From Gordionus sp. m RMFG-2023 (lineage: Eukaryota > Nematomorpha > Gordioida > Chordodea > Parachordodidae): a stretch of DNA of 64,000 nt. The stretch covers positions 11,757,366 to 11,821,365 of the forward strand of contig NC_088777.1 in assembly GCF_954871325.1 (NCBI RefSeq). Direction: 5' to 3'. Positions 49,273 through 62,000 of this stretch are shown here, piece after piece. A program made the position numbers and the translations under genes. A model generated the notes under the pieces. The model worked only from the letters and a program-made list of their open reading frames with translations, was not told the origin of the DNA and did not search any database. Positions within the stretch are counted from its first letter, which is position 1; the number at the start of each line of letters is the position of its first letter.

Positions 49273-49723
49273 TAGGCCTGTATGTTTTCGGCTACCCGTT
49301 TACCCCCGCCCATTCTTTGAATGGGCATGGTCGGGGTTATTAAAATATTTTCAACATTGGGCGGGTGGCGGGCGGGTTAAAAAATTTAAAGTAATGGGCA
49401 GGCATGGGTGGGTAAATTTTTAATATTTTTCAGGCGATGAGCAGTCATTCAATTTATTATAAAATGATAGTTTTATTTCATAAAGTTGCATATTATATAT
49501 GTTTAATAATTATAAATACATTAAAATAAGGAGACAAACCAGCCATTGATATAATTCTTAAATATTGGGAGGATGGGCAGGTTAAACAAAATTAAGATAA
49601 ATGGGCAGTCGGGAGGGTAAATTATTTTTAAAAAACATAAGTGAGCAGGTGGGCGGGTTAAATAATTTTCAACTGGAGTGGCGGACATTTTGGCTAAAAA
49701 CCCACCCATTGCAGACCTCTTAC
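49273..49723. mobile_element. hAT-type MITE with (C)GGGCGGGT-rich body
   Basis: Ends TAGGCCTGTATG and (reversed) GTAAGAGGTCTGCA are flanked by TGAAGCTA (49265-49272) and AGAAGCTA (49724-49731), an 8-bp duplication with one mismatch. The body is unusually G-rich, with repeated GGGCGGGTTAAA, GGGCAGGC and TGGGTGGGTAAA words. It belongs to the same broad class as the TAGNGATCTGCA MITEs. It sits about 375 bp upstream of the ENT-A start codon. Confidence 0.7.
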
Positions 49724-50499
49724 AGAAGCTACTCAAAAGCACAAATTTTTTTGTACATAGAAATAAAATTACAACGCTATATAAAATTTTAATAAAACAC
49801 ATAAAAAAATCATTCATGTTTAATGCTATCTATGCAAGCATAAATTCTTATTGCACCAAAATGATGTATGTTTTTTTTAAAAAATTAAAATCTTTTTAGA
49901 TAAATTTTAATTTAATGGAAGGCAACGGGAGATCTCTTCTTTGATTTTAAAATCTAATTTTATTATATATATCTATGTGCAAAATTCTTGTCATTATATA
50001 CATTTTTTATAATAGCGAATTTACATGTTAACAAAGTACATATGTCCTTTACAATTTCATTTTGCGTTACCGATTTTTTTTATCTTTTATTACACTGACC
50101 TTTTAAACTAAAAAAAAATAATATTCAATTTTAATCTTAATTTGGTCATATTTAACAATAAATATCTAATTAAACTGCAAATTTAATGGTGATTTATAAT
50201 ATATATTAGAGATATTTATTTTATAATTATAATTATTGCTCAAATAAAAACTAGAAGTTTTTATCAACAAAATTATTTTTTTTATATAATATATAATGTG
50301 GCGAAATAACAAATAAATAGTGTTGGAGCTCTAAAATTTGTAATGCGAGCTATTACTTTAAAAAGCTTCCTTGATTGATTATCGTTTGTAGGCCTGTGCA
50401 GCCAATATGATATAAGGAGCATAATTTTACTACGAGAGAATGCCCGTACCCTCATCATTGAAAATAAAATATGTTTTATCATAAGACTCAAGCAAATCC

Positions 50500-51620
50500 T
50501 TTAATGGTATTAATAATATGAGAGCCTGATTCATATTTAGTAGTACTACAAGGAATTTTGTTAATATCATTTTGAAACTCTTCCAAATTAAGGGACCTTT
50601 ATTACTCTAATTAGTTTCATAATATAATCCCTTATCCCCTTTATTGCGAGATCGAGCTTCAATCGGAAACAAATTCGTTTAATTTCTTTTCCACCTTACC
50701 CAGAACTAATGAGAGGTACTGCTAGCAGTTATCTTTTTCTAAATATTTCATATCAGATAAGTTTGTTAAAACTGTATAATTTTATATAGTATCTATTAAA
50801 AAATTATTGGAATTAGCATCCATTAATCTATTTTGCATATTGTCTATTAAGGCAGTAATGAGTTTATTTGTGTTGATATCAGAAGGCCATGTTTTTATTT
50901 AGCTTATAGAGATATTTTTATAATCTTCTCCCTCCTTTAAAAATGGCCGCTTGAAAATTAAATCATGTTCTCGTTAAACGGTCAGCCCGATTTTGGTTTA
51001 TTTTTAAAAGCGCCCGGTTTAAGATTTCAGTTTAAATAATATTATATAACCTGGGGATTTTGCAAATATACGTCCAAAGCGATCTGCAACCAATGAGCAA
51101 ATCTCCAGGTTTAAATAATATTATTTTACCTCGGTATTCGATCAAACGCCTTTGTATACTGGCTATATATTGTGTCAATAAAGGTCTTCGAGTGACGCCT
51201 ATAACACTTTTTATTGCATCGAATACTGCTAATTTTAAACGAATATTTAAAAAATGCCAGAGTATAATTAGTGCGCAGAGGCGTTTTGCTATACCATACG
51301 AGATTTTTTCGCAGTCATGACATGGCGCCATCGCACCAATTTTTTGCAAAATATTTTCTAGAAAACTTAGTAATTTAAGAAGATCCAGTAAGTTATGAAC
51401 TATTCCCTCTGCATTTCGCTTAATTAAGAATTACAGAAATAATCAAGGCAGGATTCATATACCACGGAAAATTTTGATTTCCTTAAAAATAATTTACCAA
51501 AAGGCGGAATATCTAGAATGCAAAATATTTCCCATATCTAAACCGTTGTGGTCTTGTAAATCTATTAACCATTCAAAACCCATACAAAGATTTGATTTTG
51601 CAAAATAAAGTATGAACTAT
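50500..51620 (-). pseudogene. Degraded protein gene of unknown, probably transposon, origin
   Basis: Minus-strand pieces in changing frames follow one another. Near 51600 is NLCMGFEWLIDLQDHNGLD, then GNILHSRYSAF. From about 51430 to 51032 an open stretch contains RNAEGIVHNLLDLLK, APCHDCEKISYGIAKRLCAL and FKPGDLLIGCRSLW. Near 50890 is SDINTNKLITALIDNMQNRL, and near 50570 NDINKIPCSTTKYESGSH. Order and spacing suggest one protein of several hundred residues broken by multiple stops and shifts. I cannot place it in a family; the style is that of transposase-like genes. Confidence 0.4.
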
Positions 51621-52111
51621 TTAATATTAACTTGGTTTGTTTATAAATGTGCATAACCATTCTGTTGTAAAAATAATTTGTAATATTTTTCATTTTTATT
51701 TATACACAAACATGGCTAGTCAAAACCTAAATATCCATTAATTTTTATTCAATTATGACTAATACACACATTATTGGTGATATACGAAAACTACAATATA
51801 AAGATTTTCGCGATTAAATGAAATTTTAATTTAAGTAGATTATTTTGTGCTAAAATTAAAAAAAAATTTTCAAAGATAAAAAGTAAGGGCCTATCATTTA
51901 TATATAATTTTTGAATAAAAATCATTACAAAAGTATTCTTAATTTAAATATGATGAATGTAGGTTAAATTTGATAAATTTTAGCCATATGAAGGGTATAA
52001 TTTCTAAACACCTGTTCATCTTACTCTAGGATTTCGTATAAATATAAAGCAGTCTGATATCTCTCTATAAAAAAAAATACCTTTTTTCTATGGTTATTTC
52101 CTGTTTTATAT

Positions 52112-54465
52112 ATGGTGAATTCCATATCAAATCAACAAAAAAAAGTCGATTTTCAACCCGACCCCCTTCAAGTTTTCTTAAATTTTGTAGTAGTATATAC
52201 TATAACTAAGAAAAAAATAAAATTTTACCTTCCAACACTGTTTACCCGCTAAGATTGGCCGTTTAAAGCGCGGAAAAATGGTACATTTTTGACAAATTGC
52301 ACCTCATTTATTTTCAAATATCTCGAGAAATAATTATGTTAGAAAAATAATTTAAATTTTATTTTGTAGCTTAATAAAAGTTCTTTAAAATGACATAAAA
52401 ATAAATATGATAGACATTTGATTAATATCAAACCGGATTGAAAACCGGAAATGGTCATAGAAAAAAAAGATTTTTTTTTTAAAAATTTTTTTTTCTGTAG
52501 ATAGATATCACATTGCTTTATATTTGTACAACTAGACTGGGATGAACATGTGTTTAGGAGTTATGGCTAAAATTGAACAAATTTAACATTAATATCATCA
52601 TATTTTAATTTAATGAATAGTTATGAAATAATGTTAATTTAAAAATTATGTCTAAATGATAGGCTCTTACATTTTTTTATCTTTATAAAAAAAAATTGAG
52701 AGGTGGCTGGGATAATGAGCTGTTTAAAACTTTAGTTAAATTTTATCTCGAAATTAAAATTACTTGACAAAATTATTTTAAATATTTTTATTTAGCATAA
52801 AATAATCTACCAAAATTGATATTCAACAATAAATTTTTCCCCATATATTCAAAATTAAAAGAAAGGCTTAATATATTATTTGACGAGAATTCTATAGATC
52901 ATGAAACATTCAAACAATGGATAGCAATTGATCGAACTACCCTCGAAACACTGACAAAATTACTGACGAATTTGTACATTATTTAATTGAATAATTAAAC
53001 AATTTAATTCCTCATTTGTTTATAGCTTCACGATAATCATTAATTCGAAACTTTTTAAAATTCAATTTAAATGTTGGCGAATTCTTAGTTATTGCAGACT
53101 TTTCAGAAAACTATGCATTTGTAGTGCAGAAGCATGCACAAGGATTTAATCAGACCAATAATCAAGTCACTATCAACTTTTATAATTTATTACCGTGAGA
53201 ACAACATAATAAAACATGTAAATTTAGTGGTTATATCAGATTAAAGCACAACGTAGGTGCATTTTATTTATTTTAAAAAATTGATCGTATTCTTGAAGGA
53301 AAGATTTAATAGTGGCTAAAATTTAATTTTTCTGATGGAGCAGTAACCAATACAAAAATAAAAGATTTCATTAATCTCTACAATCATAATGATTTTGGGG
53401 TAAAGGCTGAGTGACATTTTTTGAAACCGCACAAGGTAAAAGTCCATGCGACATTTTGGGGGCCGTTACTAAACGGTTAGCAGCTCGAGCAAGCTTGCAA
53501 CGTCCTATGAATATCATATATTGACAACAATAGATTTATTTAACTATGCAAGAAATAATATCTATGGGGTAAATTATATATTTGTGAGCAATAATGAATA
53601 TATAAACATAGAAATTATAAAAACAGATTTTTGAGAGCAAAGAGAATTTCTGGAACACAAAGTCCAAGCTTTTATTCCCCTAGACGAAAACAAATTCATC
53701 ATTTATTAAAATTCCTTGGATGATTATAATATATGACATATTTTAATTATAAATTTTTGATTGTATTATATGTAATACAATTTGAGGCAAATAAATATAA
53801 ATATGTTTAGAATTATTTTGTCAAGTAACTTCGAGACAAAATTTAACTAAAGTGTTAAACAAAGCTCATTATTCCAGCCACTTCTCAAAAATTTTGATAA
53901 AGATAAAAAAAAGTAAGGGCCTGTCATTTAGACATAATTTTTAAATTAACATTATTTCATAACTATTCATTAAATTAAAATATTGTTCAATTTTAGCAAT
54001 ATAAAGAGTGATAACTCCTAAACCCATGTTCATCCCAGTCTAGGATTTTGTACAAATATAAAGCAGTGTGATATCTATCTACAGAAAACAAATTTTGAAA
54101 AAAAAATACCTTTTTCTATGGCCATTTCCGGTTTTACACTTCCGGTTTTCGATATTAATCAACGTCTATCATACTTATTTTTATGTCATTTTAAAGAACT
54201 TTTATTAAGCTACAAAATAAAATTTAAATTATTTTTATAACTTAATTATTTCTCGAAATATTTGAAAATTAATGAGGTGCATTTTGTCAAAAATGTACCA
54301 TTTTTCCGCGCTTTAAATTAAATGGCCTATCTTAGGGGGTAAACAGTGTTGGATAAAATTTCATTTTTTTCTTAGTTATAGTATATACTACCAGCATACA
54401 AAATTTAAGAAAAATTGAAAGGGGTCGGGTTGAAACCTTGGTTGATTTGATATGGAATTCAATAT
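52112..54465. mobile_element. Long-inverted-repeat DNA transposon with degenerate transposase-like gene
   Basis: The terminal inverted repeats are about 700 bp each (52112-52810 and 53790-54465). They begin ATGGTGAATTCCATATCAAA and end, read inward, with the mirror TTGATATGGAATTC. Shared inner words include GGAAAAATGGTACATTTTTGAC and TATCTCGAGAAATAATTA (each mirrored). It sits in a TATATA target, so the duplication length is ambiguous. The centre (52860-53720, plus) encodes a broken transposase-like protein. Arms are moderately diverged, and the element lies nested inside an older relative. Confidence 0.75.
52866..53720 (+). pseudogene. Transposase-like protein relic (ADFxENY / FSDGA type)
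   Basis: Plus-strand pieces in order: FKQWIAIDRTTLETLTKLL, EFLVIADFSENYAFVVQKHA, QGFNQTNNQVTIN, GYIRLKHNVGAF, NFSDGAVTNTKIKDFINLYN, HNDFGVKAE and a weak GAVTKRLAARASLQRP-like stretch. The acidic residues in ADFSENY and FSDGA look like members of a DDE/D-type catalytic centre. I recall similar proteins in invertebrate genomes but cannot name the superfamily. Several stops and shifts interrupt it. Confidence 0.55.
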
Positions 54466-54732
54466 ATATATACGGTCTTAGATATTGATCGAATTACTAT
54501 TAAATTTAGTTATGTGTCATATTAAAGAGCTATTATTAAGCTATATAACATATAAATTATTGCTCTAACATAATTATTTTTCGAAATATTTAAAAATAAA
54601 TGAGATGCATTTTGTAAAAAATAGCATTTTCCCTTGATTTAATCCACATATCTTAGTGAATAAGCACTGTTGGAGGTAGGGTTAAAAATCATTTTTTTTA
54701 GTTGATTTGACATGGAATTTACCATATATAGT

Positions 54733-56008
54733 TTATTTCTCTAAGAAACTTTTATTAAACATAGTTATTTAATCATTAAAATAAAAAATTAACCATTTAT
54801 CCCCCCTTTCTCCCCATTTTTATTAGCCGGAATTTTTCTTCTAGTAAGGTTAGGGAAATTATTCTATAAATCAATCTGAAATGGTTTATAGATAGCATAC
54901 TATTAATGAGTATTTCCGTATCTATCGTAAAATATTTAAATATATATTCGTATTTAAGGTCTAATAGATTAGAGACATTAAGATCGGGCTTGATTTTTAT
55001 AATGAACTTTGAATCACCCAAAAAATTTATAAAAAGTTAAGCTTAGCCTAAAAATATTTTGTAAAAGTTGCCAGTCCCGGCCTACAAATCAGGATTTGAA
55101 CTATACAGTTCTCATAAAATATTTATAATAACTAAAACAAGTAATTATAAGGAAAAAACATAAGAATATTATTAGACTAGAAAAATCATTATAAAACTTT
55201 GTAGAAAAATAATTTCTAATACATTATTTTATAGAACTTTATATATATTTTAAACAAATTGGACATAATTAATTACTATTTTTAAAAAAAAATTGGTCAT
55301 ATAATTTTGTGGAAAAAAAATACTCAATTTTATATAAATTTGATTTCAAAAAAAAATAAATAATCATAAATAATGCAGAAGAACTGACTATATTGTAAAA
55401 TAATATGATAAAATTTCTCAAACATTCCTGAAACTATATTATAATAAGGTACAATCAAATTATATTGATAATTAAAAATTGCGATGTTTTTATTTGTATA
55501 AATGTGTATTTTTTAAATAATACATTTTTGGAATAAAATAGTTAAAATATAAAATTTATTTTAGATGAATGTATTGAGAGGTTATATTTAATTTATTTAT
55601 TAACAGAAGAAAATCAAATCTTCCAAAGGATAAAATACAACTAAATTAAACAATTTAACATAAAAATTTATCACTTTATTTGTTACTTTTTTATAGATAT
55701 AATATATCCAAAAAACAATCTATATTAATATAAAATAATACTTAAAGCGTATAAAATAACAATTTATACAAATCAATCACATATTAATCTTAAGATTTTG
55801 ACTTCTCAAGAGAATGAATGAATTGACTGAGAGTGTAATATAATATAAATATGCTATTAAAAAAAATATTTCCGGGATCATTTTTGAATATGACTGCTAA
55901 GTATAATTGATTGAATTTATTCCCGTTATTAATCATTTTCATTCATAAAATTTATAGTTCTTAAATTCAATATACATGACATATTATTTATTTTCTATAT
56001 TCACTTTC
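54733..56008. other. 3' flank of ENT-B
   Basis: Non-coding A+T-rich sequence aligning with 31997-33029. About 240 bp longer than the ENT-A flank because of extra low-complexity A+T near 55490-55850. No gene is seen. Confidence 0.6.
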
Positions 56009-59000
56009 TTAAAATAATTTCGAAACGAGCAACGCAAAATTTAACCCGCATAATAGGCCTATAATCATAAAGAGAGTAGCCATCATTCCCGCCAATTGCG
56101 CCATACGTGGTTCGACTAAACTATTTAACAAATAAAAATGTTTATAAAAATAAAAAGTAAATATAGTAGAATGGTCCCTCTATGTTCAAATTAATGTACT
56201 GTTTTTAAAAAATAAAATAGAAATTAACGAAAAACTGTTTATAATGATATTATTTTATTACATTAAAAATGATATCAAATTTGAAAAAGTTAAATAAAAT
56301 GAGAAAAGTCCCACAAGAAAAGGAAATCTCAATCAAAAAAGAAAAATTTCGATTTAAAAATGGAAAATATTTTTTGTATATTTTTAAAATAAAATATATA
56401 ATTATTTTTTTATTGCAATCAATAATCCTAAAAGGTCATTTTTAATTATTTAGATAATTTTATTTCTTATTTTTTATAATTTTTTGCAATTCTGTTTAAT
56501 TTTCTAATATTTTTAATCTATATTTGTCATATTTTTTCAATCTTATTTCTTCTAAAGTTTTATTATTCCTTCTTAAAATAATTTCTTAATTTTCAAATGT
56601 CATTTTTCTTCAATTATTTTTATCTTTATATCATTACAATTGTAGAATTAGCATTTCATCATATTTGAGAAATTAAAGGAATCAAACAAGATGCGTTTAA
56701 TGCTGTATATAGATTCGAAAGAAAATGTATTTTTTGGATAAAATCTTTTTATCATAATTTCAAAGTTTTAATAATGAAGAGGAAATGATTAATTTTATAG
56801 GAGCATAAAGAGAAAACAAATATAATGTCAAAAATAAAATATGGAGATCTACATCAGAGATCTGCAAATCACAGCCCTGGCCTTGCCGAGTCTAGATTTT
56901 TAAATATGATATTACATTTTGTCATATAAATTGATATATCTTAACATTCTTGGAAGAAACAAGGCGCTAATATTTTTTATTTGCAGAATATTTTTTTATA
57001 TTTTTCTATATTTAAATGAATTCGGGCCGGGCGGGCAAATAATTTTTATTTCGAAGTTGGCTTTATGGGGAAAATAAAAAAATTCGTTTGGGGTCGGGCC
57101 AGGCAGTCAAATATTTTTAAAAAAATCTCGGGAAGGGCTTAAAAAATTAGGCTAGATGCAGATCATTAATCTCTATTCCAAACTTTCTTATATCGTATTC
57201 GCAATAAAATAATTTGACATGCAAAACATGAATAAAAAAATATTTCATTGCCAAAGAAAAATAAAATAAATATAAGGAAAAAAAGAATAATAATAAAGAC
57301 AAAAAAAAATTTAGATGAAAAAAGAAAAAAATAAATTAAAATGGAAGAGGTTGCAAAAAGTTGTAAAATTTTTTTTATACAAACAATTTTCCTTTTTTGA
57401 TCTAAGGCCTCGTTTATTCTGAACGCGATTTCTTCAAGCGGTCCGGTTTTAACTCTATCAAAATCACAGCTGATTCTTCACAGCGATAATAATTTTTTAA
57501 TATAGGTCGCAAAATATGTTTTATCATAGCGTTTTCATCGTTTCGCTCTATATTTAAATTATACTTATTTTGTAAATAACGCAGCATTAAATACCGCACC
57601 GCTTAAACAAATAGCGTTTACTATAAATGAGGCGTAAGTCTTTAGCAGTTTCCTTTTTTTGATAGGACTTTTTCATTTTTTGCAAATCATAATATAATAT
57701 ATCATGATTTCAGAATATATTTAGAATGCTTAAATGTAAAGAGGAGCATATTAGGAGGTTTTTTTGTAAAAAATTTATTGATAAAATTATCAACGTTTGG
57801 ATTTTAAGAGAGGAATTTGCTATAAGATAACCTCGAGGTTCTTATTTTCCAGCCACGTGACTAACTCACTTCTTTTTTTTATTGGATCTTCATCAAATTA
57901 TATTATCTTTTTTTTATAATTTTGGTTTTATTCTAAATTACTAGCACTTTTCCTTTATTAAGAATTTCTTTTTTAATGCAAATTATCAAATTTTTGTTAT
58001 TATTTCTTTATGTTCGAACTCTCAAAAAATCTTCTGAGAATTAGATTACTCAATCTCCACTTTTTGTAATTTTACAGGAGATAAATTTTGGATTTTTTTA
58101 TTATATAAGAATAGTATAATAAAAAAAATGATTTATGTTTAAAAAAAGGTCCATTTTGAAAAGTGGATAAGAAATAGCCTAATTCTCAAGCGAAGATAAA
58201 TTCTTTATGCCATTTTTTGTATCTTCATTACTAGTTTTTTTATTTTACGTCCAAATAATTAATTATTCTCGATAAATTTTATATCGCAATTTATTATAAC
58301 CTTTTTATGATAATTAATATGAAAAGGCAAAACACCATTTAAGGCTTTGAAATAATATAAATTACATTAACTAACCATTTTATGTAAAAAAAATTTATTA
58401 TATAAAGACAATTCTTTTTATACAATTCAATTTATAAAAACTTAATTTAAAATTGCTAAAATTTATTATACACTTTTTCAATTAAAATTTGAGCGCTTAG
58501 TAGAATTTATTTTAAGACCTTCCTGATACTAGGATCAACCAGAGTCCACGAGTCAGGGATCGATTCTCCTTTGGTTCTTAACATAATCATTTTCGGTTAT
58601 TACCTTTTACTTATAACAAGGGGACGAACTATACCATGGATTTCTCTCCTATTATTTTTATTCTATAGTAAATTAAAGCATTCTTTTAAGTTAAAATACA
58701 AATTAGCCACCGAATTTTATTTAGATTTTAGGGTCTTGATAATGCCTATATCTATAATGAAAACGGGCCCCCTTGTTCCAAATACACCTTGACCGTCGCC
58801 AATCCTTCCCAACATCCCTATCCGGCTTTGTGTAGGCATTTATTCATCCAGTCTTGTATGTGTGGCTCTTTTCACCATTAAACTTATTTTAAAAACTACC
58901 GTTTGTAATAACAACCACCTCTTTAACAAGGCTATGCTAGGGGAAAAGGGAAAATTTTAGTCACCTATTGGTATCAAATATTCAAATTGTGATTAAAATA

Positions 59001-62000
59001 ATTATAATAGCTGCTTTACCTCGGGGCGTACATCATCGTCAGGGAAAGGAAATAACCATGCGAAGCCGCTAACAAAATTGAGAGCATAGCGTAAACAAAG
59101 TCATATTTGATCAAAACCGGCACTTTCCGAATGTCAGGGTGGTAATTGCAAAATAAAAACAAAGGAATAAAAAAAACTCGCATGAGGATGGGCAACCAGA
59201 CCGATTTGGGACCAGGCTTGAGTTTTTGTTTTTGAATAAAAATTATTGATTAAAAAACGATTTTGGAGCATTTCATAGTAGCAAATCGATCACGATTCGA
59301 CCAATCCCTTTCGATTTTTTTGAAATTTTGTAGACTAAGATTAGTATATTCGAGCAAAATTTGATCTCATAGCTGTTTTATTTTTGAAAATATCAGGTAG
59401 TGCAAATATGAAAAATTACCTTTTTTATGAGAATCGCTTTTCATACAAATAATAACTTGTATTATAATTTTAAAAAAAATTGGCAATATTTAGCCCAGAA
59501 TAAATTTAAAAACTTCACCCCCTCATTCATAAATACTTCGCCGCGAATTCACGCTAATTGTGAATGCAGGGTCATAAGGAGTAAAAATGGGTCCGATTCA
59601 AAAAAAAATTAAAACAAAGATTACTATTACCAATATGAATATTAAAAAGAATTAAAGATGAGCTTTTACGAATCATAAAGTAAAACCATATATCATATTA
59701 TGATAGTTAAAAATTAAGTATTACCAAAAAATGATAAACATAAAATAACTACATGTGTTTTCGATAATAGTGGTTAGCGTATGTAGAAGGTTTAGGATAT
59801 GATCCACAGAGGAATTTACGAAGCATCCGAGACATCTTCGAATTATAAGTACAAACAACTAACTTCCGGATATTGCTGTAATCCTTTTTATTGTAGATTC
59901 TAAAACCTCTTTATCTCTTCATACTCCACCACCAACCACGAGTATATATATCATGTTTTCGGAATGAAATCAATATGTATGCGTTCCCAGGCTGATTCGC
60001 TGTCGGTAGCACTTTGCTTGTATTTTTGGGGATTGAAACCCAAAAATTGGACATTATACAAGTCCTGCTGATATTTTTAATCTCTTTATTCATTCTCAGC
60101 CACCCCGATATTTCATTCTCTTAACTCCTTGATGTCCAGCATGAGCCATTATTGCAGGAAAAAAGAAAAGGCACAACTTATAAAATATGATGAATAATAT
60201 TTGTTATATTGGGTTGTTGATTAACCAAAATTATCATAATTATTATTGGCTTTCATCATTTGAAAATTCATGCCACAATAGAGCTCAAGTAGAGATCGGA
60301 TTTTTCTTTGGATAAATTTTAATAAGGTTTGAGATAAAAATTGTGTAAGCAACATAAATTTAATAGCCTAGAAAAAAGGGGGGACTGGTGAAGTATTAAA
60401 AATTATGTTTTTTTGGTCGGTTTGATTTGGTATGATGGCCCTTTTTGATAAATTATTCAAAGTATAGACGTTTGTATTAATACATTCTGAGTCACAACTT
60501 ACAATTAATAAATTAAATTATATAATTGATAAATTTAATTTTATATCCCATTTGCAATTACTATCTAAATCATTTACACATTTGATATTAGACAATAATC
60601 ACAAAATAATAGCATTATAAAGAAAGGTAAGGTGTACAGCCATCTCTCAATAATAAAACTGTTATATCTCATTCAAATTTATATTATTTGATATTTTAAA
60701 TTTATTAAAGTTAACCTTATAATTGTAAAATTTAACCCTTCATAACACAGGTGAAAAAAAATACCACGAAAGAATAGGCGGGGTTCCAACGGACCTCAAT
60801 TTAGATACGCTATATCTTAGAATTAAATTTATTTGTACCTTTTATATTTTAAAAATATCTTAAATAAACTTTTTAAATGTTATTTTGATTTTATCGTTAT
60901 TTTAAAATTCTATGATAGCTTTCACCAAGAGAGTGAAAAAAGTAAAAGCTTATTTTATGTACAATATGATATTAAAAGATATATATATATAATTGATAAA
61001 TGTTTATCTAAGGTATAAATATTAGTATATTATTATTTTTAATAAATAAAAATAATGCATAAAAAAGTATTTATTTAAGCTTAGTTATATCAATCCTAAT
61101 AGATGTTAAAAATTACACAAATGACCAGATAGGGTTTATGCGGACCCCACATGAATTACCTAACATAATCAAAATTAATTTTGCACATAAAACCTAAAAA
61201 TATTAAGCTAAAAAAAGATCCAGATAAAAATATAATGAATTTTGAGTAATAACGTCTTCTAAATGACTGGGTTTGCATAGCCCCACCGATGCTATTAAGA
61301 TTTAAAGAATCTTTGAAAGGCAAAAAATATAAAGCGACATAAAATATTACATTCCATATTTTAAAACTAATCTATTTCAAAAAACAAACAATAATCATGA
61401 AATTTTGCCAAAATTAATATAAAGATATTATATTGGTATAATTAATAATGTATTTATGTGCCAGAAATTATAAGTTTAAAATGCACATTTTGCCTCTTAA
61501 CAAAAATATATATTTATATTTTAAAAAATAATTCAATATAAACTCACTATACCTTAAAAAAAGACTATTAAAAAACGTTTTAAACAAATCGAGAAATTTA
61601 ATATTCGTATGCATACAATAATAGAATTTACAATTCCTATTTGATAGGTATAATTACGAGGAGTAAATTATTCGAATCGTTTAAAAGAATAAAATATCAA
61701 TAATTCATTATTCAATTAGCATCTGAATAGGCCTACCTTGCAGTATAAATACATAAAATACGAGGTTATGCAAAAAAAAGCTAAATTTTACAGAACTTTT
61801 TGAATAGTTATATCTAATAAAAAAATTATTTTAGACATTATCATAAATGACGGATGAGTAATGTTCTATATCCATTTTTAAAAATTTTTTAGGATAGCAT
61901 TTAAAAAAAATATATTTTCTAAATTTTTAAATGGGAGATAATGTAATAATGCAAATAAAAGGATTATTCTCATTTCTCAAATATATTTTACATTTTTATT

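Larger units (their letters stand above)
51640..54732. mobile_element. Half of a long-inverted-repeat element, interrupted by a younger relative
   Basis: 51640-52107 aligns with 31250-31680 and 54480-54732 with 31690-31996, i.e. the right half of the element downstream of ENT-A. The two pieces are separated exactly by 52112-54465. Its outer right end reads GATTTGACATGGAATTTACCATAT. Confidence 0.7.

Noticed and set aside
51032-51349. Calling the 105-codon frame a standalone gene
   Set aside because: It has open sequence upstream of its Met and protein-like pieces in other frames on both sides, so it is treated as part of a relic.
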